In this document: positions 27,267 to 36,680 of the stretch, one piece after another | How the letters are laid out: each line of letters opens with the position of its first letter | Position numbering within the stretch: the first letter of the stretch is position 1 | Assembly: GCF_010727125.1 (NCBI RefSeq) | Contig: NZ_AP022564.1 | Location: 124,001 to 188,000 of the forward strand | DNA length: 64,000 bases | Direction of reading: 5' to 3' | Origin: Mycolicibacter terrae | GTDB lineage: Bacteria; Actinomycetota; Actinomycetes; Mycobacteriales; Mycobacteriaceae | Translations under genes and position numbers: made by a program | The notes under the pieces: generated by a model | Database searches by the model: none | What the model saw: the letters and a program-made list of their open reading frames with translations, nothing else | What the model was told of the DNA's origin: nothing

Positions 27267-28190
27267 ATGGCATTCAAATACAGCGATATGCTCGAGACGA
27301 TCAAGAATCGGCAGTGGGCGCTGGCCGACATCGATTGGGATGCGCCGGGCGCCGATAAAATCACTGATGAGCAGCGGCCCGAACTGAAGCAGTTCATGGC
27401 TGACGTGGTGTGGATAGAACACGTCGGTGCACGCGCGTTCGCCGCCATGGCGCCGAAAGCGCCGTTCGAGGCTCTAGGTGACATCTACCGGTATTTCCAT
27501 GCCGAGGAGCAGCGGCACGCCAACGCGGAGCTGGCGCTCATGCAGCGGTGGGGGATGCTCGAGGAAGGGGAAATCCCGGTGCCGAACAAGAATATTCGAC
27601 TGGTCATCGAGTGGATCGACCGATACGCCGAGGCCCTCCCGCTGACGGTGATCGGAGCGGCGATCCCAGCCTTGGAGACTGCGCTCGACGGAGCATTGCT
27701 CAAGTTCCTTCTCGACGAGGTGCAGGATCCGCTCTGCGCCGAGGTCTTCAACAAGGTCAACAACGACGAATCGCGGCACTTGGCAGTGGGATTCCAGGTT
27801 CTGAACGACCTCGGCGCCAGCCCCATGCGCATTCATGCGACTCAGACGATGGGGGCGCTCATCGACCCGAGAATCCTTCTCGGCGGCGTCCTCTACGTGC
27901 CGTTGCTCACCAGGATGTTGACCAATCTCAACGCCATGGGATTGTCGGAGGAGAAGCTCTACAACGCGGTGATGCGGTACGAGAACGTCGGAGATCGTAG
28001 TGAGTTCACGCGCCGCGTTCCGGGCTACCACATCTTGAAGGCTCACATGTCCGCCAGCATCAAGCGTTCTCAGCCATTGCATTTCATTTCGCAGCGGCTG
28101 GGTACCGCGATCGACCACTTCCCCACCGAGGTGCTCGGTAAGTCACCGACGTGGACAGAAGAGCTGACCTACGAACCGGTGGCCAGATGA
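27267..28190 (+). CDS. Ferritin-like diiron protein
   Basis: 307 residues from ATG 27267 (AAAGGAG 6 bases upstream). Helical protein with a two-fold E...ExxH pattern: Glu51, then Glu81/His84 in HAEEQRH, then Glu137, then Glu168/His171 in NDESRH. That is a complete carboxylate-bridged diiron ligand set. Related families include ferritin-like oxygenases and PF10118-type proteins. The specific reaction is unknown; an oxygenase, or an accessory to the coupled BVMO genes, is possible. Its stop overlaps the next BVMO start (ATGA). Confidence 0.8.
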   Translation: MAFKYSDMLETIKNRQWALADIDWDAPGADKITDEQRPELKQFMADVVWIEHVGARAFAAMAPKAPFEALGDIYRYFHAEEQRHANAELALMQRWGMLEEGEIPVPNKNIRLVIEWIDRYAEALPLTVIGAAIPALETALDGALLKFLLDEVQDPLCAEVFNKVNNDESRHLAVGFQVLNDLGASPMRIHATQTMGALIDPRILLGGVLYVPLLTRMLTNLNAMGLSEEKLYNAVMRYENVGDRSEFTRRVPGYHILKAHMSASIKRSQPLHFISQRLGTAIDHFPTEVLGKSPTWTEELTYEPVAR

Positions 28191-29854
28191 GCGACACCAC
28201 GACCGTCTTGATCGTCGGTGCGGGTTTCGCCGGCCTGGGAACCGCAATCCGGTTGCTACAACAGGGTATCGACGATTTCGTTGTCCTTGAACGTGCCGAC
28301 GAGGTGGGTGGTACCTGGCGGGACAACACCTATCCCGGCGCGGCGTGCGACATCCCGTCGCTGCTCTATTCCTACGGGTTCGAGCAAAATCCGGACTGGT
28401 CCCGCGCGTATTCGGGCAGCGCCGAGATCCTCGGCTACATCAAGACGATGGTGGACAAGTACTCGCTGTCGCGTTTCATCCGGTTCGGAGTGAACGTCAC
28501 CGGTCTGGAGTTCGACGAGGAAAGCGCACTGTGGACGGCGCAGACAGCTGACGGCTCGCAGTTCACGGCGCGCACCGCAGTGATGGCCAGTGGGCCGCTG
28601 GCGAATGCGAGCCTGCCGGACATCCGCGGACTGGACACCTTCGATGGTCACAAGATCCACAGTGCGCGTTGGGATCACGACTACGACATGAGCGACAAAC
28701 GTGTCGCCGTGATCGGCACCGGAGCCAGCGCTGTTCAGATCATTCCCGAACTGGTGAAGACTGCGCGGTCGGTGAAGGTCTTCCAACGCACCCCCGGCTG
28801 GGTCCTCCCTCGGCCCGACTTCTCCCATCCGCAGTGGGCGCGCACGGCGTTTCGTCGAGCGCCTCTCGTGCAGAAAGCCGCACGGCAGGCGTGGTTCTGG
28901 GTGCACGAGCTCATGGCCGTCGGCATGGTCTGGGATACCCCGGTCACCACCGGCATCCAGCTGGTGGCGAAGGCGAATTTACGGAGGCAGGTATCGGATA
29001 CTTGGCTCAGGCGCCAGCTGACGCCGAACTTCCGCGCCGGCTGCAAACGGATGCTGATGAGCAGCGATTACTACCCCGCTCTTCAACGCGACAACTGCAA
29101 GCTCATCTCATGGCCGATCGCGACCCTGTCGCCGAATGGCATACGGACCGCAGATGGCATCGAACACGAAGTGGACTGCATCGTCTTTGCCACCGGCTTC
29201 GATGTATGCAAGGCCGGCACGCCTTTTCCCATCTGCGCAGCTGGTCGTGAGCTCTCCGACGAGTGGTCCCAGGGCGCCTATGCGTACCGGAGCGTCACCG
29301 TTGCGGGCTATCCCAATCTGTTCTTCACCTTCGGTCCGAATTCAGGGCCCGGCCATAACTCGGCCCTCGTGTACATGGAGGCCGAGATCAACTACATCGT
29401 CAAAGCCATCGGCGCGATCATCGCGAATGATCTCAGTACGCTCGAGGTCCGCGAAGATCGGCAAAATAATTACCACGGCGAGGTACAGCAGCGGTTGGGA
29501 AGTACGACTTGGAATTCGGGTTGCAAGAGCTGGTACCTCACGAATGACGGATACAACGGCACCATGTACCCCGGTTTCGCCACCCAGTTCGTGCGCGCAC
29601 TGTCCAAGGTCGACATGGGTGATTATGTAACGACCCCGACAACCGCACGAACTGAGCACCACCCAACCGAACACGCCCAAAACGGCTCGAATGTGGCCAA
29701 GGTTGCCCAGGGCCGCAAGGCCAAGGTAACCCAGGGCCGAAAAAGCGCAGGCGCCCTGCCAACGCGGTCTGACGTCAAAGCCGACATCCTGGACGTGGGC
29801 GTCGGGAAAGTACCGCCTAAGCGCGCAGCCTCGAGAGTGAGGAAAGACGCTTGA
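28187..29854 (+). CDS. Flavin-containing Baeyer-Villiger monooxygenase (1 of 3)
   Basis: 555 residues from ATG 28187, overlapping the upstream stop by 4 nt. FAD Rossmann motif GAGFAG at 11-16; the BVMO fingerprint FDGHKIHSARWD at 152-163 fits FxGxxxHxxxW(P/D); second nucleotide-binding GTGASA at 177-182; ATGF near 335. It inserts oxygen next to a carbonyl, giving an ester or lactone, using NADPH and O2. Odd: a basic low-complexity C-terminal tail of about 60 residues contains two copies of a K-V-x-QGRK-type repeat, absent from most BVMOs. It is followed directly by a second BVMO. Confidence 0.9.
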   Translation: MSDTTTVLIVGAGFAGLGTAIRLLQQGIDDFVVLERADEVGGTWRDNTYPGAACDIPSLLYSYGFEQNPDWSRAYSGSAEILGYIKTMVDKYSLSRFIRFGVNVTGLEFDEESALWTAQTADGSQFTARTAVMASGPLANASLPDIRGLDTFDGHKIHSARWDHDYDMSDKRVAVIGTGASAVQIIPELVKTARSVKVFQRTPGWVLPRPDFSHPQWARTAFRRAPLVQKAARQAWFWVHELMAVGMVWDTPVTTGIQLVAKANLRRQVSDTWLRRQLTPNFRAGCKRMLMSSDYYPALQRDNCKLISWPIATLSPNGIRTADGIEHEVDCIVFATGFDVCKAGTPFPICAAGRELSDEWSQGAYAYRSVTVAGYPNLFFTFGPNSGPGHNSALVYMEAEINYIVKAIGAIIANDLSTLEVREDRQNNYHGEVQQRLGSTTWNSGCKSWYLTNDGYNGTMYPGFATQFVRALSKVDMGDYVTTPTTARTEHHPTEHAQNGSNVAKVAQGRKAKVTQGRKSAGALPTRSDVKADILDVGVGKVPPKRAASRVRKDA

Positions 29855-31470
29855 GTGTCCATGTCGCGGGCGACGAGAATGCCCCCACCTCCGGAGCCTC
29901 TACGTACGAGGTCCCCACCCACGAGGTCCCCACCCACGAGGTCCCCACCCACGAGATATTGGTCATCGGAGCTGGATTCTCCGGGATCGGGGTGGGCATC
30001 AAGCTGCTGAAGGAAGGTTTCTCAGACTTCCTCATCGTTGATGAGGCCCAAGGGGTGGGTGGAACCTGGTACTGGAATACCTACCCGGGGATTGCAGTAG
30101 ACATTCCGTCATATAGTTACCAATTCTCCTTTGAGAAACGCCCGTCGTGGTCACGTACCTATGCGCCGGGGATCGAACTGAAGAACTACGCGAAGCATTG
30201 CGTGGAAAAATATGGCCTCGCGTCGCGCATCCGCTTCGGAGTCACGGTTGTGAGGGCTGAGTTCGACGAAGAATCGACATTGTGGCGTTTGTTCACCTCG
30301 ACAGATGAGGAACTGACAGCCAGGTTCGTCATCAATGCCTCCGGGGTTCTCACGCGACCAAAAACGCCGGACATACCGGGGGTCGGGGACTTCGGCGGGG
30401 TCACGATGCACACGTCGCGCTGGGACCACCAGCAGACCCTCACCGGAAAGAGGGTCGCCGTCATCGGGACGGGCGCCTCGGCGGTGCAACTGATCCCCTC
30501 GATAGCCAAGGACGTGGACACACTCACCGTCTTTCAGCGCACCCCGATATGGTGTCTACCGAAATTCGACTTCGCGGTGCCCCGCCCGCTGAGTGCTCTT
30601 CTCCGGCTCGCACCCGGAGCGCAGATCGCCGCGCGGGCAGCCAGCCAGGCGTTTGTCGAACTCACCTTTCCCGTCGCAGCGCACTTCCATACCGCCATAC
30701 CGCTGGCGTCGGCGATCGAGCGTGCAGCGATCAGCTACATGCGTCGGCAGGTCACAGACCCGGTCGTTCGGGATAAGCTGACACCGCGCTACGCGCTGGG
30801 CTGCAAGCGGCCAAGCTTTCACAACGAATATCTCAAGACGTTCAACCGCGGCAACGTCCATCTTGAAACCAACCCCATCACCCGGGTGGATGAAACCGCG
30901 GTAATTACGGCCGATGGCGCCAGACACGAGATCGACGTGCTCGTGCTGGCAACGGGATTCAAGGTCATGGAATCGGACAGCATGCCCACCTACTCGCTCA
31001 GAGGTGTCGCCGGCCGAGACCAGGCACAGTGGTGGGACGAGAACCGACTCCAGGCATATGAGGGCGTCAGCGTGCCAGGATTCCCGAACCATTTCTCAGT
31101 GTTTGGCCCGTACGGATACAACGGCTCGTCCTACTTCGCACTCATCGAGGCACAGGCGGGTCACATTCTCCGTTGCCTCCGGCAGGCCAGGACGGCCGGC
31201 TCGAACTACGTCGAGGTACGCGAGGAGGCGAATCAACGCTTCTTCGCGGAGATGCTGGCACGGCGGCATACGCAGGTCTTCTGGCAGGACAGCTGCGCGG
31301 GCGCGAACAGCTATTACTTCGACAAGCATGGGGACGTGCCTCTGCGTCCGACGACGACGGTCGAGTCGATCTGGCGCAGTCGACGATTCGACCTGGCCGA
31401 CTACCGTTTCGAACGACGACCGGCGAAAAAGGCGGACACTGCCCCACAGAAGGTGGTCACCGCCGGATGA
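29851..31470 (+). CDS. Flavin-containing Baeyer-Villiger monooxygenase (2 of 3)
   Basis: 539 residues from TTG 29851 (TTGA overlap with the upstream stop; a later start is possible). FAD motif GAGFSG, BVMO fingerprint FGGVTMHTSRWD, GTGASA for NADPH, ATGF near 370. Odd: before the Rossmann domain the protein has three perfect EVPTH repeats (residues 20-34) from three exact 15-bp DNA repeats. It is coupled by ATGA to the esterase at 31467, so its ester product could be cleaved at once. Confidence 0.88.
   Translation: MSVHVAGDENAPTSGASTYEVPTHEVPTHEVPTHEILVIGAGFSGIGVGIKLLKEGFSDFLIVDEAQGVGGTWYWNTYPGIAVDIPSYSYQFSFEKRPSWSRTYAPGIELKNYAKHCVEKYGLASRIRFGVTVVRAEFDEESTLWRLFTSTDEELTARFVINASGVLTRPKTPDIPGVGDFGGVTMHTSRWDHQQTLTGKRVAVIGTGASAVQLIPSIAKDVDTLTVFQRTPIWCLPKFDFAVPRPLSALLRLAPGAQIAARAASQAFVELTFPVAAHFHTAIPLASAIERAAISYMRRQVTDPVVRDKLTPRYALGCKRPSFHNEYLKTFNRGNVHLETNPITRVDETAVITADGARHEIDVLVLATGFKVMESDSMPTYSLRGVAGRDQAQWWDENRLQAYEGVSVPGFPNHFSVFGPYGYNGSSYFALIEAQAGHILRCLRQARTAGSNYVEVREEANQRFFAEMLARRHTQVFWQDSCAGANSYYFDKHGDVPLRPTTTVESIWRSRRFDLADYRFERRPAKKADTAPQKVVTAG
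29908..29952 (+). repeat. Three tandem 15-bp repeats inside the BVMO-2 gene
   Basis: GAGGTCCCCACCCAC is repeated three times without change, in frame, coding Glu-Val-Pro-Thr-His each time; a fourth partial GAG follows. In-frame 15-bp units can change copy number by slippage without breaking the gene. Confidence 0.9.
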
Positions 31471-32429
31471 GTTCACCTGCCAGGCCGAATCCGAGCATGG
31501 CGAGCCACCTGGTCGCGGCAACGGCGCGACGCGTTCTTCGACCTCTCACGCAGGTGATTCCGGCCAACGAGCATGGCTTCGCGGTCATGGACCGCGTGCT
31601 ACGGGGAACACTCGTGGTGTCGCGGCCAAGGCGCGCAATCAGTGTCGAGAAGGTAGACACGCCCTTCGCCGGTGAACGTGTGCGAGGCGACTGGGTCAAG
31701 GCGGCCAACGTGGCCTCGGATGCTCCGCCGATTCTTTATATACACGGCGGCGCATTTTCTATGTGCTCTCCCGAGACCCACCGTGGCCTCATCAGCGAAC
31801 TGTCCGCGGCCGCCCGCAGGCCGGTATTTGCCGTGCGCTATCGATTGGTCCCGAAATATCCCTTCCCGGCGGCCGCAGATGATGCACTGATCGCTTATCG
31901 ATGGTTGACAGAGGGAAGCGCGATCACCGCGTCTTCTGGCACGGTGGCGCTCGCCGGAGATTCCGCAGGCGGCCAGCTTGCTGCGGCGACGGCGCTTGGC
32001 GCTCGGGAACATCGACTGCCGACGCCGGATGCCATGCTGCTGATGTCGCCGGTGCTGGATTTGACATGTCAACTTGCGATGGACCGTGATCTGCGCAGAC
32101 GGGACCCCTTTGCGTCCGCCATCTCTGCGTCGAGAACAATGGGTCTGTACGTGGCGGGCGCCGATCCAGCCGACCCGAGGATAAGCGTGCTCGACGCTGA
32201 TCTCACGGACATGCCACCAACTTTGATTCAGGTCGGCGGACGAGAGATGTTGCTCGACGACTCCAGAGTCTTTGCCAAACGTCTGCAGACTGCAGGGGTC
32301 TCCTCGCAGTTGCAAGTTTTCCGCGGCCAGATCCATGTCTTCCAGGCGATGTTTCGCCTATTGCCCGAAGCGCGTGAGGCCCTCAGGCTCGGTGGCGAGT
32401 TCTTGGCTACTTCGGCCACCGTCCGTTGA
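31467..32429 (+). CDS. HSL-family alpha/beta hydrolase (esterase)
   Basis: 320 residues from ATG 31467 (4-nt overlap with BVMO-2). Oxyanion motif HGGA at 93-96, nucleophile Ser166 in GDSAGG, likely acid Asp264 in LLDDS and His290 in GQIHVF: the hormone-sensitive-lipase/LipR type triad. It should hydrolyse the ester formed by the neighbouring BVMOs. The BVMO-esterase pairing recalls the M. tuberculosis mymA-lipR pair (established knowledge; the homology here is by family only). Confidence 0.88.
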   Translation: MSSPARPNPSMASHLVAATARRVLRPLTQVIPANEHGFAVMDRVLRGTLVVSRPRRAISVEKVDTPFAGERVRGDWVKAANVASDAPPILYIHGGAFSMCSPETHRGLISELSAAARRPVFAVRYRLVPKYPFPAAADDALIAYRWLTEGSAITASSGTVALAGDSAGGQLAAATALGAREHRLPTPDAMLLMSPVLDLTCQLAMDRDLRRRDPFASAISASRTMGLYVAGADPADPRISVLDADLTDMPPTLIQVGGREMLLDDSRVFAKRLQTAGVSSQLQVFRGQIHVFQAMFRLLPEAREALRLGGEFLATSATVR

Positions 32430-32491
32430 CAGCGTCCCTGCGCACGCCTTGACCACGAGGCGCCCCAGCACGAAGGTTGTATGAGCTAACG

Positions 32492-34081
32492 ATGAAACCC
32501 GTGAAACGTGAACAAACCCAGGACAATCCCCCTGGTAACCCCTCGATCGTCATCATCGGCGCCGGCTTCGCCGGAATTACCCTGGCACTCCGCCTCACAC
32601 GCGCGGGGTTCGACAGGGTCCTCATCGTCGAAAAGGGCGATGGTGTCGGGGGAGTCTGGCGGGAGAACACCTACCCGGGGGCTGCCTGTGATGTCCCGTC
32701 GCAGCTGTACTCGATCTCCTCGGCGCCAAATCCCACGTGGGGCCGGCGTTACGCGGAACAACGCGACATCCTCGCCTACCTTCGCCGCGTCGTCGACGAA
32801 AGTGGATTGCTGCCCCTCCTTCGGACGAAGACCGAAGTCGCCAAGGCAGCCTTCGATGAGCGCTCGAACACATGGCGTCTGACCACGACTTCCAACGAAG
32901 AATTGGAGTGTGATGTCGTCATTTCGGCCGTGGGACAGCTGTCGCGCCCTTCGATCCCGAACATTCCTGGAATGTCGGGGTTCGCGGGCCCGTCGTTTCA
33001 TTCCGCCAATTGGGACCACGATCTGAATCTCAGCGGCAAGCGCATTGCGGTCGTCGGCACTGGCGCAAGTGCGGTGCAATTCGTCCCGGTGGTCGCTGCA
33101 TGCGCCGCGCACTTGGATGTTTTCCAACGGTCAGCCCCATGGGTGCTGCCCAAATTCGATCGTCAGTACGGTGGGCGGCATCACCAACTGCTGCGCAAGT
33201 TACCCATTCTGCGGCTCAGCGAACGTCTGATGATCTGGACGATATTCGAGTTCTTGGCGTTGGCACTCGTCGATGCGAAGCCAGTGGCGCGAGTCCTTGG
33301 CGGCGTCGCCCTCAGGCACCTAGGTCGCCAGGTGCACGACGCGCGGCTGCGTTCCCAACTGACACCGGACTATGCGCCCGGATGCAAGAGGATCCTGTTC
33401 TCCAGCGACTACTACCCCGCACTCGCCCGTCCCAACGTCGCACTGGTGACCGACGATATTGAGGCAGTAGAACCCGGCGGAATTCGCACGGTGGACGGCG
33501 AATTCCATGCCGCCGACGTCATCATCTACGGCACCGGCTTTAGTGCCACCGAGTTTCTTTCCCCGATGGAGGTCCACGGCCGTTCGGACCGAACATTGTC
33601 GGACGTGTGGGCAGATGGCGCGCACGCCTACTACGGCCTGTCGGTGCCAGATTTCCCGAATTTCCTCATGATGTACGGGCCGAACACCAACGTGGGATCC
33701 GGGTCGATTGTCTACATGCTCGAGTCGCAGGCCCGACACATCGTCAGGTTGATGAAGGTTCTCCGTGCCCATCCGCGAAGTGTCATCGAGGTGCGTGCCG
33801 ACGTGGAGAAGCGCTTCAACGACCGGTTGGGTCGCCGCCTGGACAAATCCGTGTGGACTATGTGCACGAGCTGGTATCGCTCGGCGCGCGGTTCGATATC
33901 CACCAACTGGCCCAGCCCGACCTTCCTGTATCGCCTTCGTGCGCGCAGGCCGAAGCGGCGCGCTTACGTCCTGTCGCGTCCCGCGCCCGCGAACTCGTCG
34001 CGCAGGGGGACACCCGAGCCGGCCAACACCCATCTGGCCGACATGCCCTATGCCCCCAGCGGGGCCGATAGCGTCGACTAG
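32492..34081 (+). CDS. Flavin-containing Baeyer-Villiger monooxygenase (3 of 3)
   Basis: 529 residues from ATG 32492; TTG 32477, with CGAAGG just before it, is an alternative. FAD motif GAGFAG, BVMO fingerprint FAGPSFHSANWD, GTGASA, GTGF near 355. It is 62 bp downstream of the esterase, so probably in the same transcript. The three BVMOs are clearly diverged paralogues, not recent duplicates, suggesting different ketone substrates. A basic, proline-rich tail follows the catalytic domain. Confidence 0.88.
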   Translation: MKPVKREQTQDNPPGNPSIVIIGAGFAGITLALRLTRAGFDRVLIVEKGDGVGGVWRENTYPGAACDVPSQLYSISSAPNPTWGRRYAEQRDILAYLRRVVDESGLLPLLRTKTEVAKAAFDERSNTWRLTTTSNEELECDVVISAVGQLSRPSIPNIPGMSGFAGPSFHSANWDHDLNLSGKRIAVVGTGASAVQFVPVVAACAAHLDVFQRSAPWVLPKFDRQYGGRHHQLLRKLPILRLSERLMIWTIFEFLALALVDAKPVARVLGGVALRHLGRQVHDARLRSQLTPDYAPGCKRILFSSDYYPALARPNVALVTDDIEAVEPGGIRTVDGEFHAADVIIYGTGFSATEFLSPMEVHGRSDRTLSDVWADGAHAYYGLSVPDFPNFLMMYGPNTNVGSGSIVYMLESQARHIVRLMKVLRAHPRSVIEVRADVEKRFNDRLGRRLDKSVWTMCTSWYRSARGSISTNWPSPTFLYRLRARRPKRRAYVLSRPAPANSSRRGTPEPANTHLADMPYAPSGADSVD

Positions 34082-34235
34082 TGGCGGCTCTGTTCAGTGA
34101 CGGGTATCCGAGGACGGCGGGGAGTCGCTGACATTCGAGCGGCAACTGTGATCGCCGTTGACAGGGTGGTCACCGGTGTAAACGATGGGTGAAATCCTTC
34201 CGATAATGCGAGAAACAACATCAAGGGGGCACTCG

Positions 34236-35693
34236 ATGACCAAATCGCCGTCCGGTTCGGCAAGCAAGTCCCGTGACCGTCTGTCGTCGGTACTACTGAA
34301 TCCCCTCCCGCAGCGCGTCGAGCGCGCTATCCAGGAGGTGAGTCGACGATGGCCGGTTCGCGAACTTGCCGCGCCGCCGACAGGTAGCGGATTGAAGCCA
34401 GTTATCGGCGATCAGGGATTGCCTCTCGTTGGCCACACACTGGACTACATTCGCTTCGGCTCTGACCTCAGTAGAGAGCGGTACGAGAGATTTGGTTCGG
34501 TCTCGTGGATGGGGGCGTTTGGCACCAAGATGGTCGTCATTGCGGGACCGCAGGCAACTCAAGAAGCACTCACCACCAAAGCCAAGGCTTTCTCGCAAGA
34601 TGGTTGGGGTTTTCTCATCGATGCGTTCTTTCATCGGGGGCTGATGCTGATGAGCTTCGATGAGCATCTGATGCATCGGCGAATCATGCAGGAGGCGTTC
34701 ACACGTCCGCGACTAACCGGTTATGTCAAGCAGGTCGGGCCATCGGTTCGTTCTAGCGTACCGAAGTGGCCGACCGGTTCGGGTGTCCGCTTGTATCCCC
34801 TGTTGAAGGATTTGACGCTCAACGTGGCAACCGATGTGTTCATGGGCGGCCGCGGGAAAGAGGACAGCCGTTCAGTAAATCGAGCCTTTGTAGCAACCGT
34901 CCGCGCTGCCAGTGCGATCGTGCGTGCTCCTCTGCCCGGGACGCGGTACCGCGCCGGAGTGCGCGGTCGCCGGTTGCTGGAGGCGTACTTCGCCCGGCAC
35001 TTACCGGCGGCACGCTCGGGGCAGAATGATGATTTATTCGCCGCGCTATGTGAGGCGCGCGCCGAGGACGGCGAACGCTTCACTGATGCGGACATCATAA
35101 ATCACATGATCTTTCTGATGATGGCCGCTCATGACACGTCAACGATCACCACTGCCGCTGTGGCGTACTTCTTGGCGAAGAATCCTGAATGGCAGGATCG
35201 ACTTCGTGCTGAGTCTGACCGTCTAGGCGACGATCTGCCGGACATTGAGGACCTGGAGGGGCTCACGGCGATGGACTTGGTCATCAAGGAGTCGCTCAGA
35301 CTAGTTGCACCGGTACCGTTGGTTATGCGTAAGACGGTGACCGACACCGCAATTGATGGCTACTACGTCCCCTCCGGAGTGCTTGTCGCCATCACGCCTG
35401 CGGTCAACCACTTTGCGCCCACAGTGTGGACCGAGCCGGACCGGTTTGACCCAACGCGATTCGAGCCGCCACGGCGCGAGGATCACGCCCACCGCTTCGC
35501 CTGGCTTCCGTTCGGAGGAGGCGCGCACAAGTGCATCGGGATGCACTTCGGCACCTTGGAGGTGAAGGCAATACTGCACGAGATGCTGCGGGAATTCACC
35601 TGGAGTCTGGATGACGGCTACCGCGTTCGGTGGGACAATACGTCCCTGCCTGTCCCTGTCGACGGCCTACCTATTACGTTGTGTCGCCGATGA
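34236..35693 (+). CDS. Cytochrome P450, CYP136-like
   Basis: 485 residues from ATG 34236 (AAGGGGG 6 bases upstream). The N-terminal PPTGSGLKPVIGDQGLPLVG and FFHRGLMLMSFDEH blocks agree closely with what I recall of M. tuberculosis CYP136 (Rv3059). I-helix AAHDTST, ExxR in KESLR, and heme loop FGGGAHKC with Cys433. The natural substrate of CYP136 is not established to my knowledge. It is followed by an SDR, a TetR and an acyl-CoA dehydrogenase; in M. tuberculosis cyp136 also sits next to a TetR and an SDR gene. Confidence 0.9.
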   Translation: MTKSPSGSASKSRDRLSSVLLNPLPQRVERAIQEVSRRWPVRELAAPPTGSGLKPVIGDQGLPLVGHTLDYIRFGSDLSRERYERFGSVSWMGAFGTKMVVIAGPQATQEALTTKAKAFSQDGWGFLIDAFFHRGLMLMSFDEHLMHRRIMQEAFTRPRLTGYVKQVGPSVRSSVPKWPTGSGVRLYPLLKDLTLNVATDVFMGGRGKEDSRSVNRAFVATVRAASAIVRAPLPGTRYRAGVRGRRLLEAYFARHLPAARSGQNDDLFAALCEARAEDGERFTDADIINHMIFLMMAAHDTSTITTAAVAYFLAKNPEWQDRLRAESDRLGDDLPDIEDLEGLTAMDLVIKESLRLVAPVPLVMRKTVTDTAIDGYYVPSGVLVAITPAVNHFAPTVWTEPDRFDPTRFEPPRREDHAHRFAWLPFGGGAHKCIGMHFGTLEVKAILHEMLREFTWSLDDGYRVRWDNTSLPVPVDGLPITLCRR

Positions 35694-35856
35694 TATCTAG
35701 GTCATTCCACGAGACTTTTGAGTGCTTGGCCGAGCACATCGCCCTCACAGGGCGCCGGCAGAATCGACGCAGTCCTCCAAGTGGCCTCGGAGATCCTCAA
35801 CAAACCCCGGCGAACCGTAGTCGGCAAACCTACGCAAACTGCCGGAAAGGATGGTC

Positions 35857-36657
35857 ATGCTAGAACCATCAACAGCCGTCGTCACAGGAGCAGGTCGAGG
35901 GATTGGTCTGGAGATCGCGAGACAACTCGCCGCTGCCGGTCACAAGGTTTTGCTCACGGATGTCGATGGCGACGCGGCGGAGCGCGCTGCCACCGAGGTC
36001 GGCGGTGGCGCTTGGAGCGCCACGCACGACGTACGAGATCCGTCGGGTCATCGGGAAGTCGCTGCTCAGGCTTTAGCCGCTGGCCCTCTGGCGGTGTGGG
36101 TAAACAACGCTGGGATCCTAATCGCGGGTAACAGCTGGAGTCACAGCGATGCCGAGATTGCGTCGATCCTCGATGTAAATGTACGAGGTGTCGTTGCCGG
36201 GTCACACGCGGCAGTTGCCGCCATGGGCGCAGGTGGGGGTGCGATCCTCAACATCGCGTCGCTCTCGGCTCTGGCCCCCATCCCTGGACTCGCGATGTAC
36301 GCAGCCACTAAAGCCGCCGTATTGTCGTTCACCACATCGCTGCAAGGCGATCTTGACCATGCGGGATTGCAAATCCGTGCCCGGGCGCTATGCCCCGACG
36401 TGGTGAGTACGAAAATGGTCACCGACCGAGTCGCCGACCCTGGGGCGGCGCTACTGTTCGCCGGACCTCGTCCAATGGATGCGGCGGCCGTGGCCCGCGC
36501 AGGACTCGAGTTGCTGGAGAGTCGCCAGATATTCCGGGTAGTTCCTCGGTGGCGCGGCGTAGTTGCGCGCACTAGCGATGCTGCGCCGTCGCTCGGGTTG
36601 AGAGCTTTCGCGTTGATGCGCGGCGTTGGTGAGCGGCGCCAACGCAATCATCGTTGA
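35857..36657 (+). CDS. Short-chain dehydrogenase/reductase
   Basis: 266 residues from ATG 35857, preceded by GGAAAGG at a normal distance (the ATG two codons earlier touches the ribosome site). TGAGRGIG near the N-terminus, DVDGD after beta-2, NNAG at about 85-88 and YAATK in the active site. The residue spacing is that of a classical SDR. It is downstream of the CYP136-like P450 on the same strand and may oxidise its hydroxylated product. The downstream TetR gene is convergent. Confidence 0.88.
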   Translation: MLEPSTAVVTGAGRGIGLEIARQLAAAGHKVLLTDVDGDAAERAATEVGGGAWSATHDVRDPSGHREVAAQALAAGPLAVWVNNAGILIAGNSWSHSDAEIASILDVNVRGVVAGSHAAVAAMGAGGGAILNIASLSALAPIPGLAMYAATKAAVLSFTTSLQGDLDHAGLQIRARALCPDVVSTKMVTDRVADPGAALLFAGPRPMDAAAVARAGLELLESRQIFRVVPRWRGVVARTSDAAPSLGLRAFALMRGVGERRQRNHR

Positions 36658-36680
36658 TGGCGGTGTCTAAGACGGAGGGT

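Noticed and set aside
29908..29952. CRISPR-like or regulatory repeat
   Set aside because: The 15-bp repeats are contiguous, in frame and inside the BVMO-2 coding sequence.
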